The notes: generated by a model not told the origin, from the sequence alone. Numbered from the stretch's first letter, positions 1-8,181 are shown. The stretch: DNA of 64,000 bases from Alkalihalobacillus trypoxylicola (GCF_001590785.1 NZ_LTAO01000023.1:452100-516099), one strand, 5' to 3'. Numbers and translations: made by a program.

Positions 1-149
1 AATTTAATCACCGACAGATGTGCAAGCTAAATACTTTTCAATCGTTTCACTTCATCCTCTAAACCAAGCTTCAGCATTTCCTTTACTATATATCACTTAC
101 TATCTATTAATTCTTATAATTTAAATATAAAATGATTGAATCAATTTCC

Positions 150-438
150 TTATAATGAAAACCGAATGATTTGGTTTGATTTTCACTTTAGGTAGATGCT
201 TTCCCAAGGGCTTGTCTTCAGCTAACTCTAACTCCGCAGTGCTTCGTCAGAGTGGATCTTCAGACTGCGCTCATCCTTAGGGCTTGTCTTCAGCTAACTC
301 TAACTCCGCAGTGCTTCGTCAGAGTGGATCTTCAGACTGCGCTCATCCTTTGGGAGTCACTACCTACCGTTACAATCAAAAAGTAAATTCACAAGCATTC
401 AAGACATATTTATAATGAATGGTCGTATTATTCACTTA
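150..438 (+). repeat. Interspersed structured repeat, copy A
   Basis: A non-coding repeat whose core starts with TTTAGGTAGATGCTTTCCC and ends with GGGAGTCACTACCTACC; these two ends are imperfect inverted repeats, so the element can fold into a long stem. The flanks are also shared with the other copies: a block AATGAAAACCGA upstream and GTTACAATCA downstream. Copy A carries a tandem duplication of a 72-bp internal unit (207-278 and 279-350). The same element recurs immediately downstream (copy B) and at about 53.4 kb (copy C). Bases 1-149 hold no gene that I can see. Confidence 0.85.
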
Positions 439-440
439 AC

Positions 441-693
441 CCCACTTCACCATTCCCATCTTTTAATGAAAACCGAACGATTTGGTTTTTGATTTTCACT
501 TTAGGTAGATGCTTTCCCAAGGGCTTTCCCAAGGGCTTGTCTTCAGCTAACTCTAACTCCGCAGTGCTTCGTCAGAGTGGATCTTCAGACTGCGCTCATC
601 CTTTGGGAGTCACTACCTACCGTTACAATCACCGAGTGAATTCACAAGCATTCAAAACATATATTATAAGATACGTTCGTTTTTCATTCACTT
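441..693 (+). repeat. Interspersed structured repeat, copy B
   Basis: Second copy of the element seen at 150-438 and 53393-53650, in the same orientation. The left part CTTCACCATTCCCATCTTTT aligns with the left end of copy C, and the right end finishes near TTCATTCACTTA as in the other copies. It has a short 12-bp duplication (GGCTTTCCCAAG repeated, about 517-540) in place of the 72-bp duplication of copy A. A 69-codon open frame runs through it, but this is only a by-product of the repeat sequence. Confidence 0.85.
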
Positions 694-826
694 ATTAGCT
701 TCTTTTTTATAAACAACCCTCGTTACAAGAGACTGCTCAACAAATTTTATTGAACGGAAAAATCTTTTTAAGGTTTGTTGAATACCAAAAAAGGGAAATC
801 CTCCCTACAATAGGAGGGGAAGCGAT

Positions 827-1810
827 TTGAGTATTCACCTTAAAAATATAAGCACTATTGGTTTAGGAATATTGATTATAATGAGCGTTATGTCGCTATA
901 TGGACATAACGTAAAAGCAGAAAATACTTATGATCTTGACGGGCATGAGATTTATTTACCCGATATTTATGAAAATACCGTCATTTACAATGGCACGACT
1001 ATGCCTTATGTAAATTTAACACTTTATCATGAGGGAGAATATGACGGCATAGCTACCTCCGTTGATGAACAGCAGCCGTTCATTAATCAAGCAGGTCAAT
1101 TTTCATTTGCCATTTACGTCCATGATGAGTTACAAGCGGGTGACATCGTAACCTTTATGTTTAGCGGACCACAGCTAAGTAGCTCAAAAGAGATCGAATT
1201 GGTCGTGCAAGAAGAACAAGAAGGGATGGAGATCATTGAACAAAAAGAATCGTCACCAGATTTAGAGGAGGCCATTCAAAATGAAACCTCTATTGATTAT
1301 TCCGATCTTGATCATGAAGCGGTTTCCTTTGAAGTGACAACCGTTGGAGATGTGGACCAATTATACGGAAGAAGACAGGGTGAAACTCTTCATCAAGAAT
1401 ATAATCGCTTAGAGCATAATGCTGGGGATATATTCCAGCTATTTTTTACTGATGTTGAACCAGGTGAAACCTTTGAATTTTATATTTTAGCATCGGGTAT
1501 TACGACTAAAATAGAAAAGCAAGTAGAAGGTGAAGAGGAAAACGAAGAGGAAACAGAAACAGAGCAAATCGAAGAGACAGAAAATGACCAGGAAGCGACT
1601 TCAAATGATAACGATAATAACGAAGAGGAAATCAATGAGATTGAGACTGAGATGTCAACAGAATCAACAAATGAAGGCGCTGTTGCCAATGAGCAGAACC
1701 AATCTCCACCATCAATGACAACAATGGTCATTATTAGTTTAATAGGTGTGAGTTTAATAATTGGAATTATTTTCTTAATAAGAAAAATTTGGAGCACGAA
1801 AAGTTCTTAA
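827..1810 (+). CDS. Secreted, C-terminally membrane-anchored acidic protein, unknown function
   Basis: A 327-residue protein starting at TTG with a strong ribosome site (AGGAGGGG) 8 bases upstream. It has an N-terminal signal-type hydrophobic stretch (about residues 8-26), an extracellular part of about 200 residues rich in acidic residues, a low-complexity Glu/Asp/Thr/Asn spacer (about 235-285), and one C-terminal transmembrane helix (about 298-320) followed by a short basic tail. This is the build of a single-pass surface protein whose acidic stalk holds the folded part away from the membrane. I do not recognise the folded domain. It stands alone and is followed by a strong terminator. High acidity fits an alkaliphile surface protein. 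Confidence 0.75.
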   Translation: MSIHLKNISTIGLGILIIMSVMSLYGHNVKAENTYDLDGHEIYLPDIYENTVIYNGTTMPYVNLTLYHEGEYDGIATSVDEQQPFINQAGQFSFAIYVHDELQAGDIVTFMFSGPQLSSSKEIELVVQEEQEGMEIIEQKESSPDLEEAIQNETSIDYSDLDHEAVSFEVTTVGDVDQLYGRRQGETLHQEYNRLEHNAGDIFQLFFTDVEPGETFEFYILASGITTKIEKQVEGEEENEEETETEQIEETENDQEATSNDNDNNEEEINEIETEMSTESTNEGAVANEQNQSPPSMTTMVIISLIGVSLIIGIIFLIRKIWSTKSS

Positions 1811-1814
1811 AAAT

Positions 1815-1852
1815 AAACACGAGTCCGATGATAGGTTCGGACTCGTGTTTTT
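1815..1852 (+). terminator. Rho-independent terminator of the surface-protein gene
   Basis: A perfect 14-bp stem (AAACACGAGTCCGA at 1815-1828 with its complement at 1837-1850) with an 8-base loop, followed by T residues. It begins 4 bases after the stop codon of the upstream gene. Confidence 0.9.
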
Positions 1853-1950
1853 AGGTTGAGAATAAAAATGATTTAGCAGACGAAAGCAAGTGAAGAGCAA
1901 AACTATCCACTTCTTTATGCACTAAAATTTAATTCAAGCACTTCTGTCCA

Positions 1951-2946
1951 TTATTTCGCTAAAATTTGATCGATTAGCGTAAGTTCGTCCTGACTAAATT
2001 CTAGATGATCTAACGCTTTAACATTCTCTTCAATTTGAGAAACACGACTAGCCCCAATTAATGCAGACGTAACTTTACCTTCGCGTAAGACCCAAGCTAA
2101 AGCCATTTGTGCGAGGCTTTGACCTCTTTCTTTAGCAAGCTCACTAAGCTTTTCTACCTTTGCTATTTTTTCAGGGGTAATTCCAGCTTCAGATAAGAAT
2201 GGGGAATGCTCACTTGCTGCTCTGGAATTCCCAGGAATACCACCTAAATATTTATTCGTTAGTAGCCCTTGCTCTAATGGACAAAAAGCAATAGAGCCGA
2301 CTCCACTTTCAGATAAAACATCTTGTAACCCATTTTCAATCCAACGATCAAACATTGAATATCTTGGTTGATGAATTAAAAGAGGCGTCCCCAAATCATT
2401 CAAAATTCTTACCGCTTCCTTTGTTTGCTCTGGGCTATAGCTTGAAATACCAACATATAAAGCTTTACCTTGTCTAACAATAAGGTCTAATGCTGCCATT
2501 GTTTCTTCTAAAGGTGTATTCGGATCTGGTCGATGGGAATAGAAAATATCAACATAATCTAAGTCCATTCTCTTTAAGCTTTGATCCAGACTTGATACTA
2601 AATATTTTTTAGAACCCCATTCACCATATGGACCTTCCCACATATAGTAGCCAGCCTTTGTAGAGACTACTAATTCATCGCGGTAAGGAGCTAAGTCTGT
2701 TTTCATGATCTTTCCAAACATTTCTTCTGATGATCCTGGTGGCGGACCATAATTATTAGCCAGGTCAAAATGAGTAATTCCTAAATCAAAGGCACGACGT
2801 AGCATGCTACGACCATTTTCGTAAGAATCTACTCCACCAAAATTATGCCATAAACCTAATGATAAGGCTGGTAATAATAATCCTGAGTTACCTGTTCGAT
2901 TATATTTCATAGATTGATATCGATTATTAGCTGCTTGATAGCTCAT
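1951..2946 (-). CDS. Aldo/keto reductase (YghZ / L-glyceraldehyde-3-phosphate reductase type)
   Basis: An NADPH-dependent oxidoreductase of the aldo/keto reductase superfamily. Visible motifs are the N-terminal MKYNRTGNSGLLLPALSLG, the catalytic tetrad context (Asp in GITHFDLANNYGPP, Lys in VVSTKAGYYM, His in DIFYSHRPDP) and the C-terminal nucleotide-binding ALIGASRVSQI. The insert around the FGKIMKTDL segment and the YGEWGSKKYL loop are typical of the YghZ/Kv-beta-like subgroup. I start it at the methionine of MSYQAANNRY, 21 codons inside the longest frame, because AGAGAGG lies just before it. It is divergent from a MerR regulator gene, and its promoter carries the matching operator, so it is probably the regulator's target in aldehyde detoxification. 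Confidence 0.88.
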   Translation of the reverse strand: MSYQAANNRYQSMKYNRTGNSGLLLPALSLGLWHNFGGVDSYENGRSMLRRAFDLGITHFDLANNYGPPPGSSEEMFGKIMKTDLAPYRDELVVSTKAGYYMWEGPYGEWGSKKYLVSSLDQSLKRMDLDYVDIFYSHRPDPNTPLEETMAALDLIVRQGKALYVGISSYSPEQTKEAVRILNDLGTPLLIHQPRYSMFDRWIENGLQDVLSESGVGSIAFCPLEQGLLTNKYLGGIPGNSRAASEHSPFLSEAGITPEKIAKVEKLSELAKERGQSLAQMALAWVLREGKVTSALIGASRVSQIEENVKALDHLEFSQDELTLIDQILAK

Positions 2947-2994
2947 TTTTTTACCTCTCTTTTCAAATAGAATGAGTGCGTTTCCAATAATCAC

Positions 2995-3025
2995 AGCATA
3001 ACCCCTCAAGTTAACTCTAGGTCAA
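2995..3025 (-). promoter_or_regulatory. MerR-type promoter/operator of the aldo/keto reductase gene
   Basis: Reading on the minus strand, a -35 TTGACC (3020-3025) and a -10 TATGCT (2995-3000) are separated by exactly 19 bp. The spacer holds the dyad CCTAGAGTTAACTTGAGG (3004-3021). A 19-bp spacer filled by an inverted repeat is the hallmark of MerR-family-activated promoters, and the sequence resembles operators of the AdhR/YraB group. The regulator gene starts divergently at 3077. Confidence 0.8.
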
Positions 3026-3076
3026 TAGATATGTTAAAATTATTTCAATAAAAATTCTAAAGGGGATTGAATCGAT

Positions 3077-3484
3077 ATGAACTATCTCATAAGTGAAGTT
3101 GCCAAAAAGCTTGATATTACCATACATACGCTACGTTATTATGATAAGGAAGGACTTCTCCCTTTCGTAGAGCGTTCTCAAAATGGTGTTCGTAAATTTA
3201 GAGAATCGGATGTTGAAGCGATTAAAATTATTCAATGCTTAAAGGTCACAGGTATGCCGATAAAGGAAATTAAAGAATTTATAGCATGGAGTCTAGAGGG
3301 CGATTCAACCTTAAAAGAAAGATATAATATGTTTTTAGAACGAAAAGCAGCCGTCAAAGCTCAGCTAGAGGAATTAAATCGAACCATGGAAGTTATTCAT
3401 TATAAATGTGAGTATTTCGAAAAAGCAGTGAAAGCAGGAACAGAGGAAATTTATCATGATAAAAAATTAATTAATTTTAATTAA
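3077..3484 (+). CDS. MerR-family transcriptional regulator (AdhR/YyaN-like)
   Basis: A 135-residue activator with the MerR winged helix at the N-terminus (residues 3-70: LISEVAKKLDITIHTLRYYD and GVRKFRESDVEAIKIIQCLK), then a long coiled-coil dimerisation helix (about 80-115). There is no metal-binding cysteine arrangement, as in the aldehyde/thiol-responsive AdhR group; one Cys lies at about residue 112 and one at about 57. The ribosome site is AAAGGGG before ATG. It is transcribed divergently from the reductase gene, with the dyad operator in that gene's promoter. Its job as activator of the reductase is inferred from this arrangement. Confidence 0.88.
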   Translation: MNYLISEVAKKLDITIHTLRYYDKEGLLPFVERSQNGVRKFRESDVEAIKIIQCLKVTGMPIKEIKEFIAWSLEGDSTLKERYNMFLERKAAVKAQLEELNRTMEVIHYKCEYFEKAVKAGTEEIYHDKKLINFN

Positions 3485-3558
3485 CGGCTCAATAAACAAT
3501 TATATGTGAGGTGCAATTATGCACCTCTATTTTTTCCTTTTCCATATGACATGTAATC

Positions 3559-4815
3559 CTAGCCTACAGCTTTATGCTCAGCCTTAAGAAAAGCCTTTTT
3601 AGAGGTTAATTGGAAAAAGAGGAATAAGCTTGTCATCCCTATCCAACTAATGATTATCGTTAAAATGACCGGCGAAAACCAGTTACTCATCATTAAAAAA
3701 ACTCCCGCAACACTTACACCACCCATAACGGCTATTGAGTATAAAGCCATATATGTACTACGAGCGTAATCGGGAACGATATTGGCTAAAATGGTCTGCT
3801 GAATAGGAATATACATCATTTCTCCTATCGACGCGATTAGCATAGCAATTAGTAAAAGCAAGGGACTAGTAGAAAAGCTTATCACGCTATATCCAACAAA
3901 AAATAAAAACAGTCCTGTCATAAGCGTAAAGCGTTCATTCCAGCTTTTGATGATTTTCATTAATAACAAAGTAAAACATACAATGATAATCGTATTTTCA
4001 GTTTTTAATATTCCTAATAAGTTAATCCCATCTACTTCAAAAGAAACTATGTTCGTTATCGAAACTGGCTCAGGTATTTCATTTGCCAGACGAACTCCAA
4101 TATAATTGGTTAATTGCTCTTCCACCATTATAATCATTGAACTAGACAGCAGGAAAATAGCGAAAAAGCGATGTTTCAATATGTGAAGATATTCCTTACC
4201 TATACTAAAAGGCTGATTTGCCTTTGATTTCGTTTGTTTAGCTGAGGGACGATAGGTTTCTTTAATAAAAAGTAGTGTGATGAGTAAGGATAGCATCGTC
4301 GTAAAAGCAACACCTATTAATAAAAGAAAAAGATGATTCATAAAGAGAAAAGCACCAACTATACTACCTATCGCAACTCCTAAATTACGTAACCAATACG
4401 AATAGGTATAAATGGTTTTTCTTTCATTAGGTGAGCTAACATCAATAACTAAAGCCTGATAAACAGGGTTCACCATCCCGTTACTAAACTGGATGACGAT
4501 AAAAAATACGAAGGTTACATAAGGAAATGTCCCCCATGTATAGTTAGCTAATGCTGCACCCGTATACCCTAATACAATAAATAATTCAGCTAAAACGATA
4601 ATTTTCTTCCTTCCTATTCGATCCGAAACATAGCCTCCTAATATAGAGCCTAAAACATTGGAGAACATCACACAGATAAATAAAATACCTGTGATCATAT
4701 TTCCTAATTGTCCTGAAAAATAAATAATTAAATAAGGAAGTACAGCCATTGTTGAAAGTGAAGAAATAAATTGAAGAAACAAACGAATACGTATGGTTGG
4801 ATGAAAATGTCTCAT
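3559..4815 (-). CDS. MFS transporter (DHA1 / drug-efflux type)
   Basis: A 12-helix major facilitator. The conserved loop 2-3 motif is present (GGYVSDRIGRKKIIV), and there is a long middle loop and an unusual extracellular loop around 240-265. The start is the ATG at 4815 (MRHFHPTIRI), chosen because AAAGGGGG lies directly upstream; ten extra codons in the longer frame would run through the operator. It lies 55 bp downstream of a TetR regulator on the same strand, with a perfect palindrome in the gap that also occurs before the regulator gene. It is therefore probably a substrate-inducible exporter repressed by that TetR protein. The substrate cannot be read from sequence. Confidence 0.85.
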   Translation of the reverse strand: MRHFHPTIRIRLFLQFISSLSTMAVLPYLIIYFSGQLGNMITGILFICVMFSNVLGSILGGYVSDRIGRKKIIVLAELFIVLGYTGAALANYTWGTFPYVTFVFFIVIQFSNGMVNPVYQALVIDVSSPNERKTIYTYSYWLRNLGVAIGSIVGAFLFMNHLFLLLIGVAFTTMLSLLITLLFIKETYRPSAKQTKSKANQPFSIGKEYLHILKHRFFAIFLLSSSMIIMVEEQLTNYIGVRLANEIPEPVSITNIVSFEVDGINLLGILKTENTIIIVCFTLLLMKIIKSWNERFTLMTGLFLFFVGYSVISFSTSPLLLLIAMLIASIGEMMYIPIQQTILANIVPDYARSTYMALYSIAVMGGVSVAGVFLMMSNWFSPVILTIIISWIGMTSLFLFFQLTSKKAFLKAEHKAVG

Positions 4816-4828
4816 AAAATCCCCCTTT

Positions 4829-4850
4829 AACGATTGATTAATCAATCGTT
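4829..4850. promoter_or_regulatory. TetR operator, copy 1 (before the MFS gene)
   Basis: A perfect 22-bp palindrome with half-site AACGATTGATT, placed between the regulator stop codon and the MFS ribosome site. The inner 16 bp are identical to the palindrome at 5492-5507 in front of the regulator gene. Confidence 0.85.
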
Positions 4851-4870
4851 ATTAATGGTCAAAAGAGAAC

Positions 4871-5473
4871 CTATTTTATAATAGGTCCGAATATATTTAA
4901 AGTTGATAAAGCTACCTTTTCAGAAATGTCACTATATCTTTTATCTGTAGAATTTAATCGAAAGCCAATTAAAAGACTCGTATATAAAGTCGCGACAATT
5001 AATGAATCTTGTTTTTCTAACAGTCCTTTCTGCTGACCGTTTTTAACTAATACACTAACCTTGCCTCTAAACTCATCATGAAAGGCATCTAATTTTTCAA
5101 AGCTTTCCCGAAAGCGCTCATGCTGACCTATATCCTGAACGACTAATTGCAAATAATGATTGATTTCAGAAAAAATCTTTATATGATTTGTAATCATTCT
5201 TTTTAACTCATCTAATGGATTTTCGGCATGCTCATCAAAAGCTAACATTTGCTTTGAAAAATCTTCTAAAGGCTCGACTACCACCGTATAAAAAAGCTCC
5301 TCTTTATCCTTAAAATAGGTAAATACGCTACCAAAACTAACCGTTGCCGCTTCTGATACTTTCTTAATCGTCGTTCCCCCATAGCCTTCTGTGGCAAATA
5401 AATAAGTAGCTGCCTCTAGAATTTTCTTTCTCTTTACCTTCATATTCAGTATTTGTTGCTCGGAAAGTGGCAC
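4871..5473 (-). CDS. TetR/AcrR-family repressor of the adjacent MFS gene
   Basis: About 200 residues. The helix-turn-helix is at the N-terminus (KILEAATYLFATEGYGGTTI then VSEAATVSFGSVFTYFKDKE), followed by the all-helical ligand-binding domain. The start is the GTG at 5473 (reads PLSEQQILNM after the initiator), because AGAGGGG is 6-7 bases before it; the longer frame starts inside the operator without a ribosome site. It is followed at 55 bp by the MFS gene. Near-identical palindromes sit before this gene and before the MFS gene, so it very probably represses both itself and the pump. Confidence 0.88.
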   Translation of the reverse strand: MPLSEQQILNMKVKRKKILEAATYLFATEGYGGTTIKKVSEAATVSFGSVFTYFKDKEELFYTVVVEPLEDFSKQMLAFDEHAENPLDELKRMITNHIKIFSEINHYLQLVVQDIGQHERFRESFEKLDAFHDEFRGKVSVLVKNGQQKGLLEKQDSLIVATLYTSLLIGFRLNSTDKRYSDISEKVALSTLNIFGPIIK

Positions 5474-5491
5474 AATATCCCCTCTTTTCAC

Positions 5492-5507
5492 GATTGATTA
5501 ATCAATC
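5492..5507. promoter_or_regulatory. TetR operator, copy 2 (before the regulator gene)
   Basis: A perfect 16-bp palindrome GATTGATTAATCAATC immediately upstream of the tetR ribosome site. It is identical to the core of the palindrome at 4829-4850. A site here would block transcription of the regulator itself (autoregulation). Confidence 0.85.
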
Positions 5508-5645
5508 ACTTGTAAAATATCATATAATGTATCCTTCCGTTTGTAAAGTGTATTGACCAAATCTCCAACTCACTTTAACCGCCCATTTTCTATTTTAATT
5601 AAAAATATTAAAATGAACAGTTGCCAAATTCCTCCAAGGGGTGTA

Positions 5646-5671
5646 TTATTTACTTACCGGTAAGTAAATAA
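5646..5671. promoter_or_regulatory. TetR operator of the TetR-DUF418 operon
   Basis: A perfect 26-bp palindrome centred on ACCGGT (half-site TTATTTACTTACC), 17 bp before the start codon of the second TetR gene. TTACTTACCGGTAAGTAA-type sites are characteristic of AcrR/TetR regulators in Gram-positive bacteria. This is the likely autoregulatory operator. Confidence 0.85.
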
Positions 5672-5688
5672 ATAAAGGAGGCGTTAAA

Positions 5689-6285
5689 ATGCGTAACAAA
5701 GAACAAACGTATAAACAAATTATGGAGACAGCCTTTACGATGTTTTCCGAAAAAGGCTTTGACCAAACCAGCTTGACTCATATTGCCTCAGAAATCGGCA
5801 TTTCAAAGCCAGCCATTTATTATTATTTCAAATCAAAGGATGAATTAATTAAGACGCTTTTTGAAATGATTGTTGCAGAAATTCAGTCCATTACTTTTAT
5901 AGACCTAGAAGAGCTAGATGCTAAAAATGTGAAATCAATCTTATATCAAGTTGGAGAGAGTGCTATTTTAAGGCAGGAAAAGGATTTGAAATTTAACCAA
6001 TTATTTAATCATTATGTTCTTCTTTCCACTCGCGATGATTATTATTCAGAACAGCTTACAAAGATACAAAAAGACTTTCTAAACATCTTTGAAAACATCC
6101 TGACGAAAGCTGTTCACCTGAATGCTATTAAAGAAGAGAATATTGTGATCAAGTCACAATTATTGGCACTCGTTTTTGACAACATTACTACCTTTATACT
6201 GACCGATATAAAATTAGACTATAAGAAGATATGGCGTGAAGCTGTAGATAGTGTTCTCAAAGGGATTGAGCATGATGAGCAATAG
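5689..6285 (+). CDS. TetR/AcrR-family regulator
   Basis: A 198-residue regulator with a clear N-terminal helix-turn-helix (QIMETAFTMFSEKGFDQTSL, then IASEIGISKPAIYYYFKSKD) and a helical ligand domain. The ribosome site AAAGGAGG precedes the ATG. A perfect 26-bp palindrome just upstream is its probable own operator. Its stop codon overlaps the start of the downstream DUF418 membrane-protein gene by about 14 bases, so the two are translated as one operon. The ligand is unknown. Confidence 0.88.
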   Translation: MRNKEQTYKQIMETAFTMFSEKGFDQTSLTHIASEIGISKPAIYYYFKSKDELIKTLFEMIVAEIQSITFIDLEELDAKNVKSILYQVGESAILRQEKDLKFNQLFNHYVLLSTRDDYYSEQLTKIQKDFLNIFENILTKAVHLNAIKEENIVIKSQLLALVFDNITTFILTDIKLDYKKIWREAVDSVLKGIEHDEQ

Positions 6286-7384
6286 TATAAATAGCAGCCG
6301 TATCGAGGGGTTAGACTTTGCACGGGCGCTTGCTATGTTTGGGATGCTGGTCATGAATTTTATGGTTGTAACAGGCGCACAAGGAAATGGAGCACCATTA
6401 TTAGTTTGGTTTACAAACTTATTTGAAGGTAGAGCTGCAGCAACGTTTGTTCTTTTAGCAGGTATTGGGATTTCTCTAATGACCAAACGAGCTCGACTAT
6501 CCTCCGAAAAGACGGTCATTCGAAATACTAGAGTTTCTTTATTTAAGCGTTCTATCTTTTTATTTATATTAGGAATGCTTTTATATGCAGTAGGGTGGGA
6601 TGGCGACATTTTACACTACTATGGTGTTTACATGACTATTGCAGCGCTATTAATCCTTGCATCACCCAAAATTATTACTCTGTTCATCATCGTTTTTGCT
6701 TCCCTAGCTCAACTTTACCAAGTGACCTTCAATTATATGAGTGGCTGGAGTCCGACAAAGCCATTTTTAGAATATCTAGACTTTTGGACATTAACTGGAT
6801 TTCTAAGAAATTTATTTTTAAATGGCTATCATCCTATCTTGCCATGGATTTGTTTCTTATTAATCGGAATGCTGATAGGAAGATTGAATTTAACAGATAT
6901 TGGAATACGGAAAACCCTGTTTATTTTTAGTAGTGTAACGCTCATCATGACTGAGCTTCTATCGAAAATTTTGGTCGTTTCATTAGACTCAATTTTAGAC
7001 GTAGAGAGTGCTAAGTTTTTATTCGAGACTGGACCGATTCCACCAAACATCTTCTACTTAGTTTCTAACACAGCCTCAGCTATACTCATCATCCTTTTAT
7101 GCATCTATCTAGATGAAAAATTCCCTACAAACTGGCTGATACGCTCCTTGATTTATACAGGTCAGCTAACGCTAACTCACTATGTCAGTCATGTCCTTAT
7201 AGGGATTGGAATTCTATTACTCTCTAATAAAGTAATTCTTTTTAATGGGTTCGTGGAGCAACCTCTTTCCTTCACCTTTTCATACGCATGCCTGTTTTTC
7301 ATCGCAAGTATTATTTTCTCTGTACTATGGAGATTAAAATTTAAAAGAGGTCCTATAGAGCTGTTGATGAGAAAATACTCATAG
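6272..7384 (+). CDS. DUF418 family multi-pass membrane protein (YeiB-like)
   Basis: About 370 residues with roughly ten hydrophobic segments. The N-terminal RIEGLDFARALAMFGMLVMN is the conserved start of the YeiB/DUF1624 acyltransferase-like fold, and the C-terminal third ends with KRGPIELLMRK, the typical end of DUF418. The start is the ATG at 6272 or 6275; AAAGGG of the overlapping tetR end serves as ribosome site. The longer frame would begin 21 bases earlier without one. It is coupled to the TetR regulator by overlap. Family members are predicted to transfer acyl groups or transport small molecules, but none of this can be assigned here. A weak hairpin terminator follows. Confidence 0.82.
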   Translation: MMSNSINSSRIEGLDFARALAMFGMLVMNFMVVTGAQGNGAPLLVWFTNLFEGRAAATFVLLAGIGISLMTKRARLSSEKTVIRNTRVSLFKRSIFLFILGMLLYAVGWDGDILHYYGVYMTIAALLILASPKIITLFIIVFASLAQLYQVTFNYMSGWSPTKPFLEYLDFWTLTGFLRNLFLNGYHPILPWICFLLIGMLIGRLNLTDIGIRKTLFIFSSVTLIMTELLSKILVVSLDSILDVESAKFLFETGPIPPNIFYLVSNTASAILIILLCIYLDEKFPTNWLIRSLIYTGQLTLTHYVSHVLIGIGILLLSNKVILFNGFVEQPLSFTFSYACLFFIASIIFSVLWRLKFKRGPIELLMRKYS

Positions 7385-7397
7385 TCTTATACATTAA

Positions 7398-7424
7398 AAA
7401 CTGGTGAGACCTCCTCACCAGTTT
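7398..7424 (+). terminator. Probable terminator after the DUF418 gene
   Basis: An 11-bp perfect stem (AAACTGGTGAG with its complement) with a 5-base loop, 14 bases after the stop codon. Only three T residues follow, so it may be weak. Confidence 0.6.
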
Positions 7425-7475
7425 CACACTGAATAACCCTCTATAATGAGGGATGACCTTTCCTTTGTTTAAGGA

Positions 7476-7859
7476 TTATAAAATTTTTGAGTATATAACC
7501 ATTGTAGTAGGTATGGATAGCAATAAAAAGGAAGTAAGGATGATTAAGACTTGCTGCGCATCCCAATTAAAATGGCTAAATCCTGATACTAAAAATAAAA
7601 TAGCGATCGTACCGAATAAGACGAAATAATTTGCAAACATTGATTTTCCTAAAATCATTTTTGAGCGCTCATCTCTTTGAAATAAATGTGGGGATAGATA
7701 AGCCATTAATAAATGGTTCATTCCTAATGCTAGAAGCATTATAGCATTTGGAAAGTGACCCTTTATGACATCATCAATATTTATATAAATGGAAATAATC
7801 GTTACAATTAAGCCCGAAATTAAAAATAGACGTTTACTTTCCTTTGCTTTTTTGTTCAT
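7476..7859 (-). CDS. Small four-helix membrane protein paired with an XRE regulator
   Basis: A 127-residue protein with a short basic N-terminus (MNKKAKESKR) and four transmembrane segments (about 11-29, 38-55, 77-97 and 103-123). It lies 3 bases downstream of a tiny XRE-type regulator on the same strand, so the two form one operon. Compact HTH regulators followed by small membrane proteins are a recurrent Bacillaceae arrangement, but the membrane partner's function is unknown and I do not recognise a family. Confidence 0.75.
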   Translation of the reverse strand: MNKKAKESKRLFLISGLIVTIISIYINIDDVIKGHFPNAIMLLALGMNHLLMAYLSPHLFQRDERSKMILGKSMFANYFVLFGTIAILFLVSGFSHFNWDAQQVLIILTSFLLLSIPTTMVIYSKIL

Positions 7860-7862
7860 GCT

Positions 7863-8060
7863 TTAGTCCTCCTCATAGAAAAAGATATCTTCAATTTGAC
7901 AATGGAAAATACGTGCAAGCTTAAAAGCAAGAGTAATAGATGGATTATAACGTTCTTTTTCTAAAGAAATAATCGTTTGTCTGGACACACCTAATTTCTC
8001 AGCCAGTTCATCTTGGGTTAAGTCATATTTTGCACGTAATTCCTTTATATTGTTCTTCAT
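7863..8060 (-). CDS. Small XRE-family transcriptional regulator
   Basis: A 65-residue, single-domain Cro/CI-type helix-turn-helix protein: IKELRAKYDLTQDELAEKLG, then VSRQTIISLEKERYNPSITL and a C-terminal FHCQIEDIFFYEED of the YozG-like group. It is a complete member of this short family, not a truncation. GGTGG provides the ribosome site. The gene is directly followed by a small membrane-protein gene, and its upstream region holds two related inverted repeats (8078-8128) likely to be its own operators. Confidence 0.88.
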   Translation of the reverse strand: MKNNIKELRAKYDLTQDELAEKLGVSRQTIISLEKERYNPSITLAFKLARIFHCQIEDIFFYEED

Positions 8061-8077
8061 TTATATACCACCATTCT

Positions 8078-8128
8078 TGTAAAGCGAACTTTACATTGAA
8101 ATCATATTAATGTCAAATGAACTTTACA
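8078..8128. promoter_or_regulatory. Duplicated operator upstream of the XRE-membrane protein operon
   Basis: TGTAAAG-CGAA-CTTTACA (8078-8095) is an inverted repeat with 7-bp arms. A degenerate copy, TGTCAAATGAACTTTACA, lies at 8111-8128, with 33 bp between centres (about three helical turns). Both share the block GAACTTTACA. Position before the regulator gene suggests autoregulation. Confidence 0.65.
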
Positions 8129-8181
8129 TTTAAACCCAAAACATGCCTTATCATATTTGCAAAGCACATTTTTTAAAACAT

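Noticed and set aside
150-693. CRISPR array
   Set aside because: The repeats are adjacent, long and imperfect, without regular unique spacers, and no cas genes are present.
489-698. 69-codon frame through the repeat
   Set aside because: The frame exists only because the repeat is GC-richer there; it runs across both arms of the structured element and has no ribosome site.
1480-1797. 105-codon minus-strand frame inside the surface-protein gene
   Set aside because: It is antisense to the acidic low-complexity stalk; Glu/Asp codons read backwards as Ser/Phe/Leu, giving a typical shadow.
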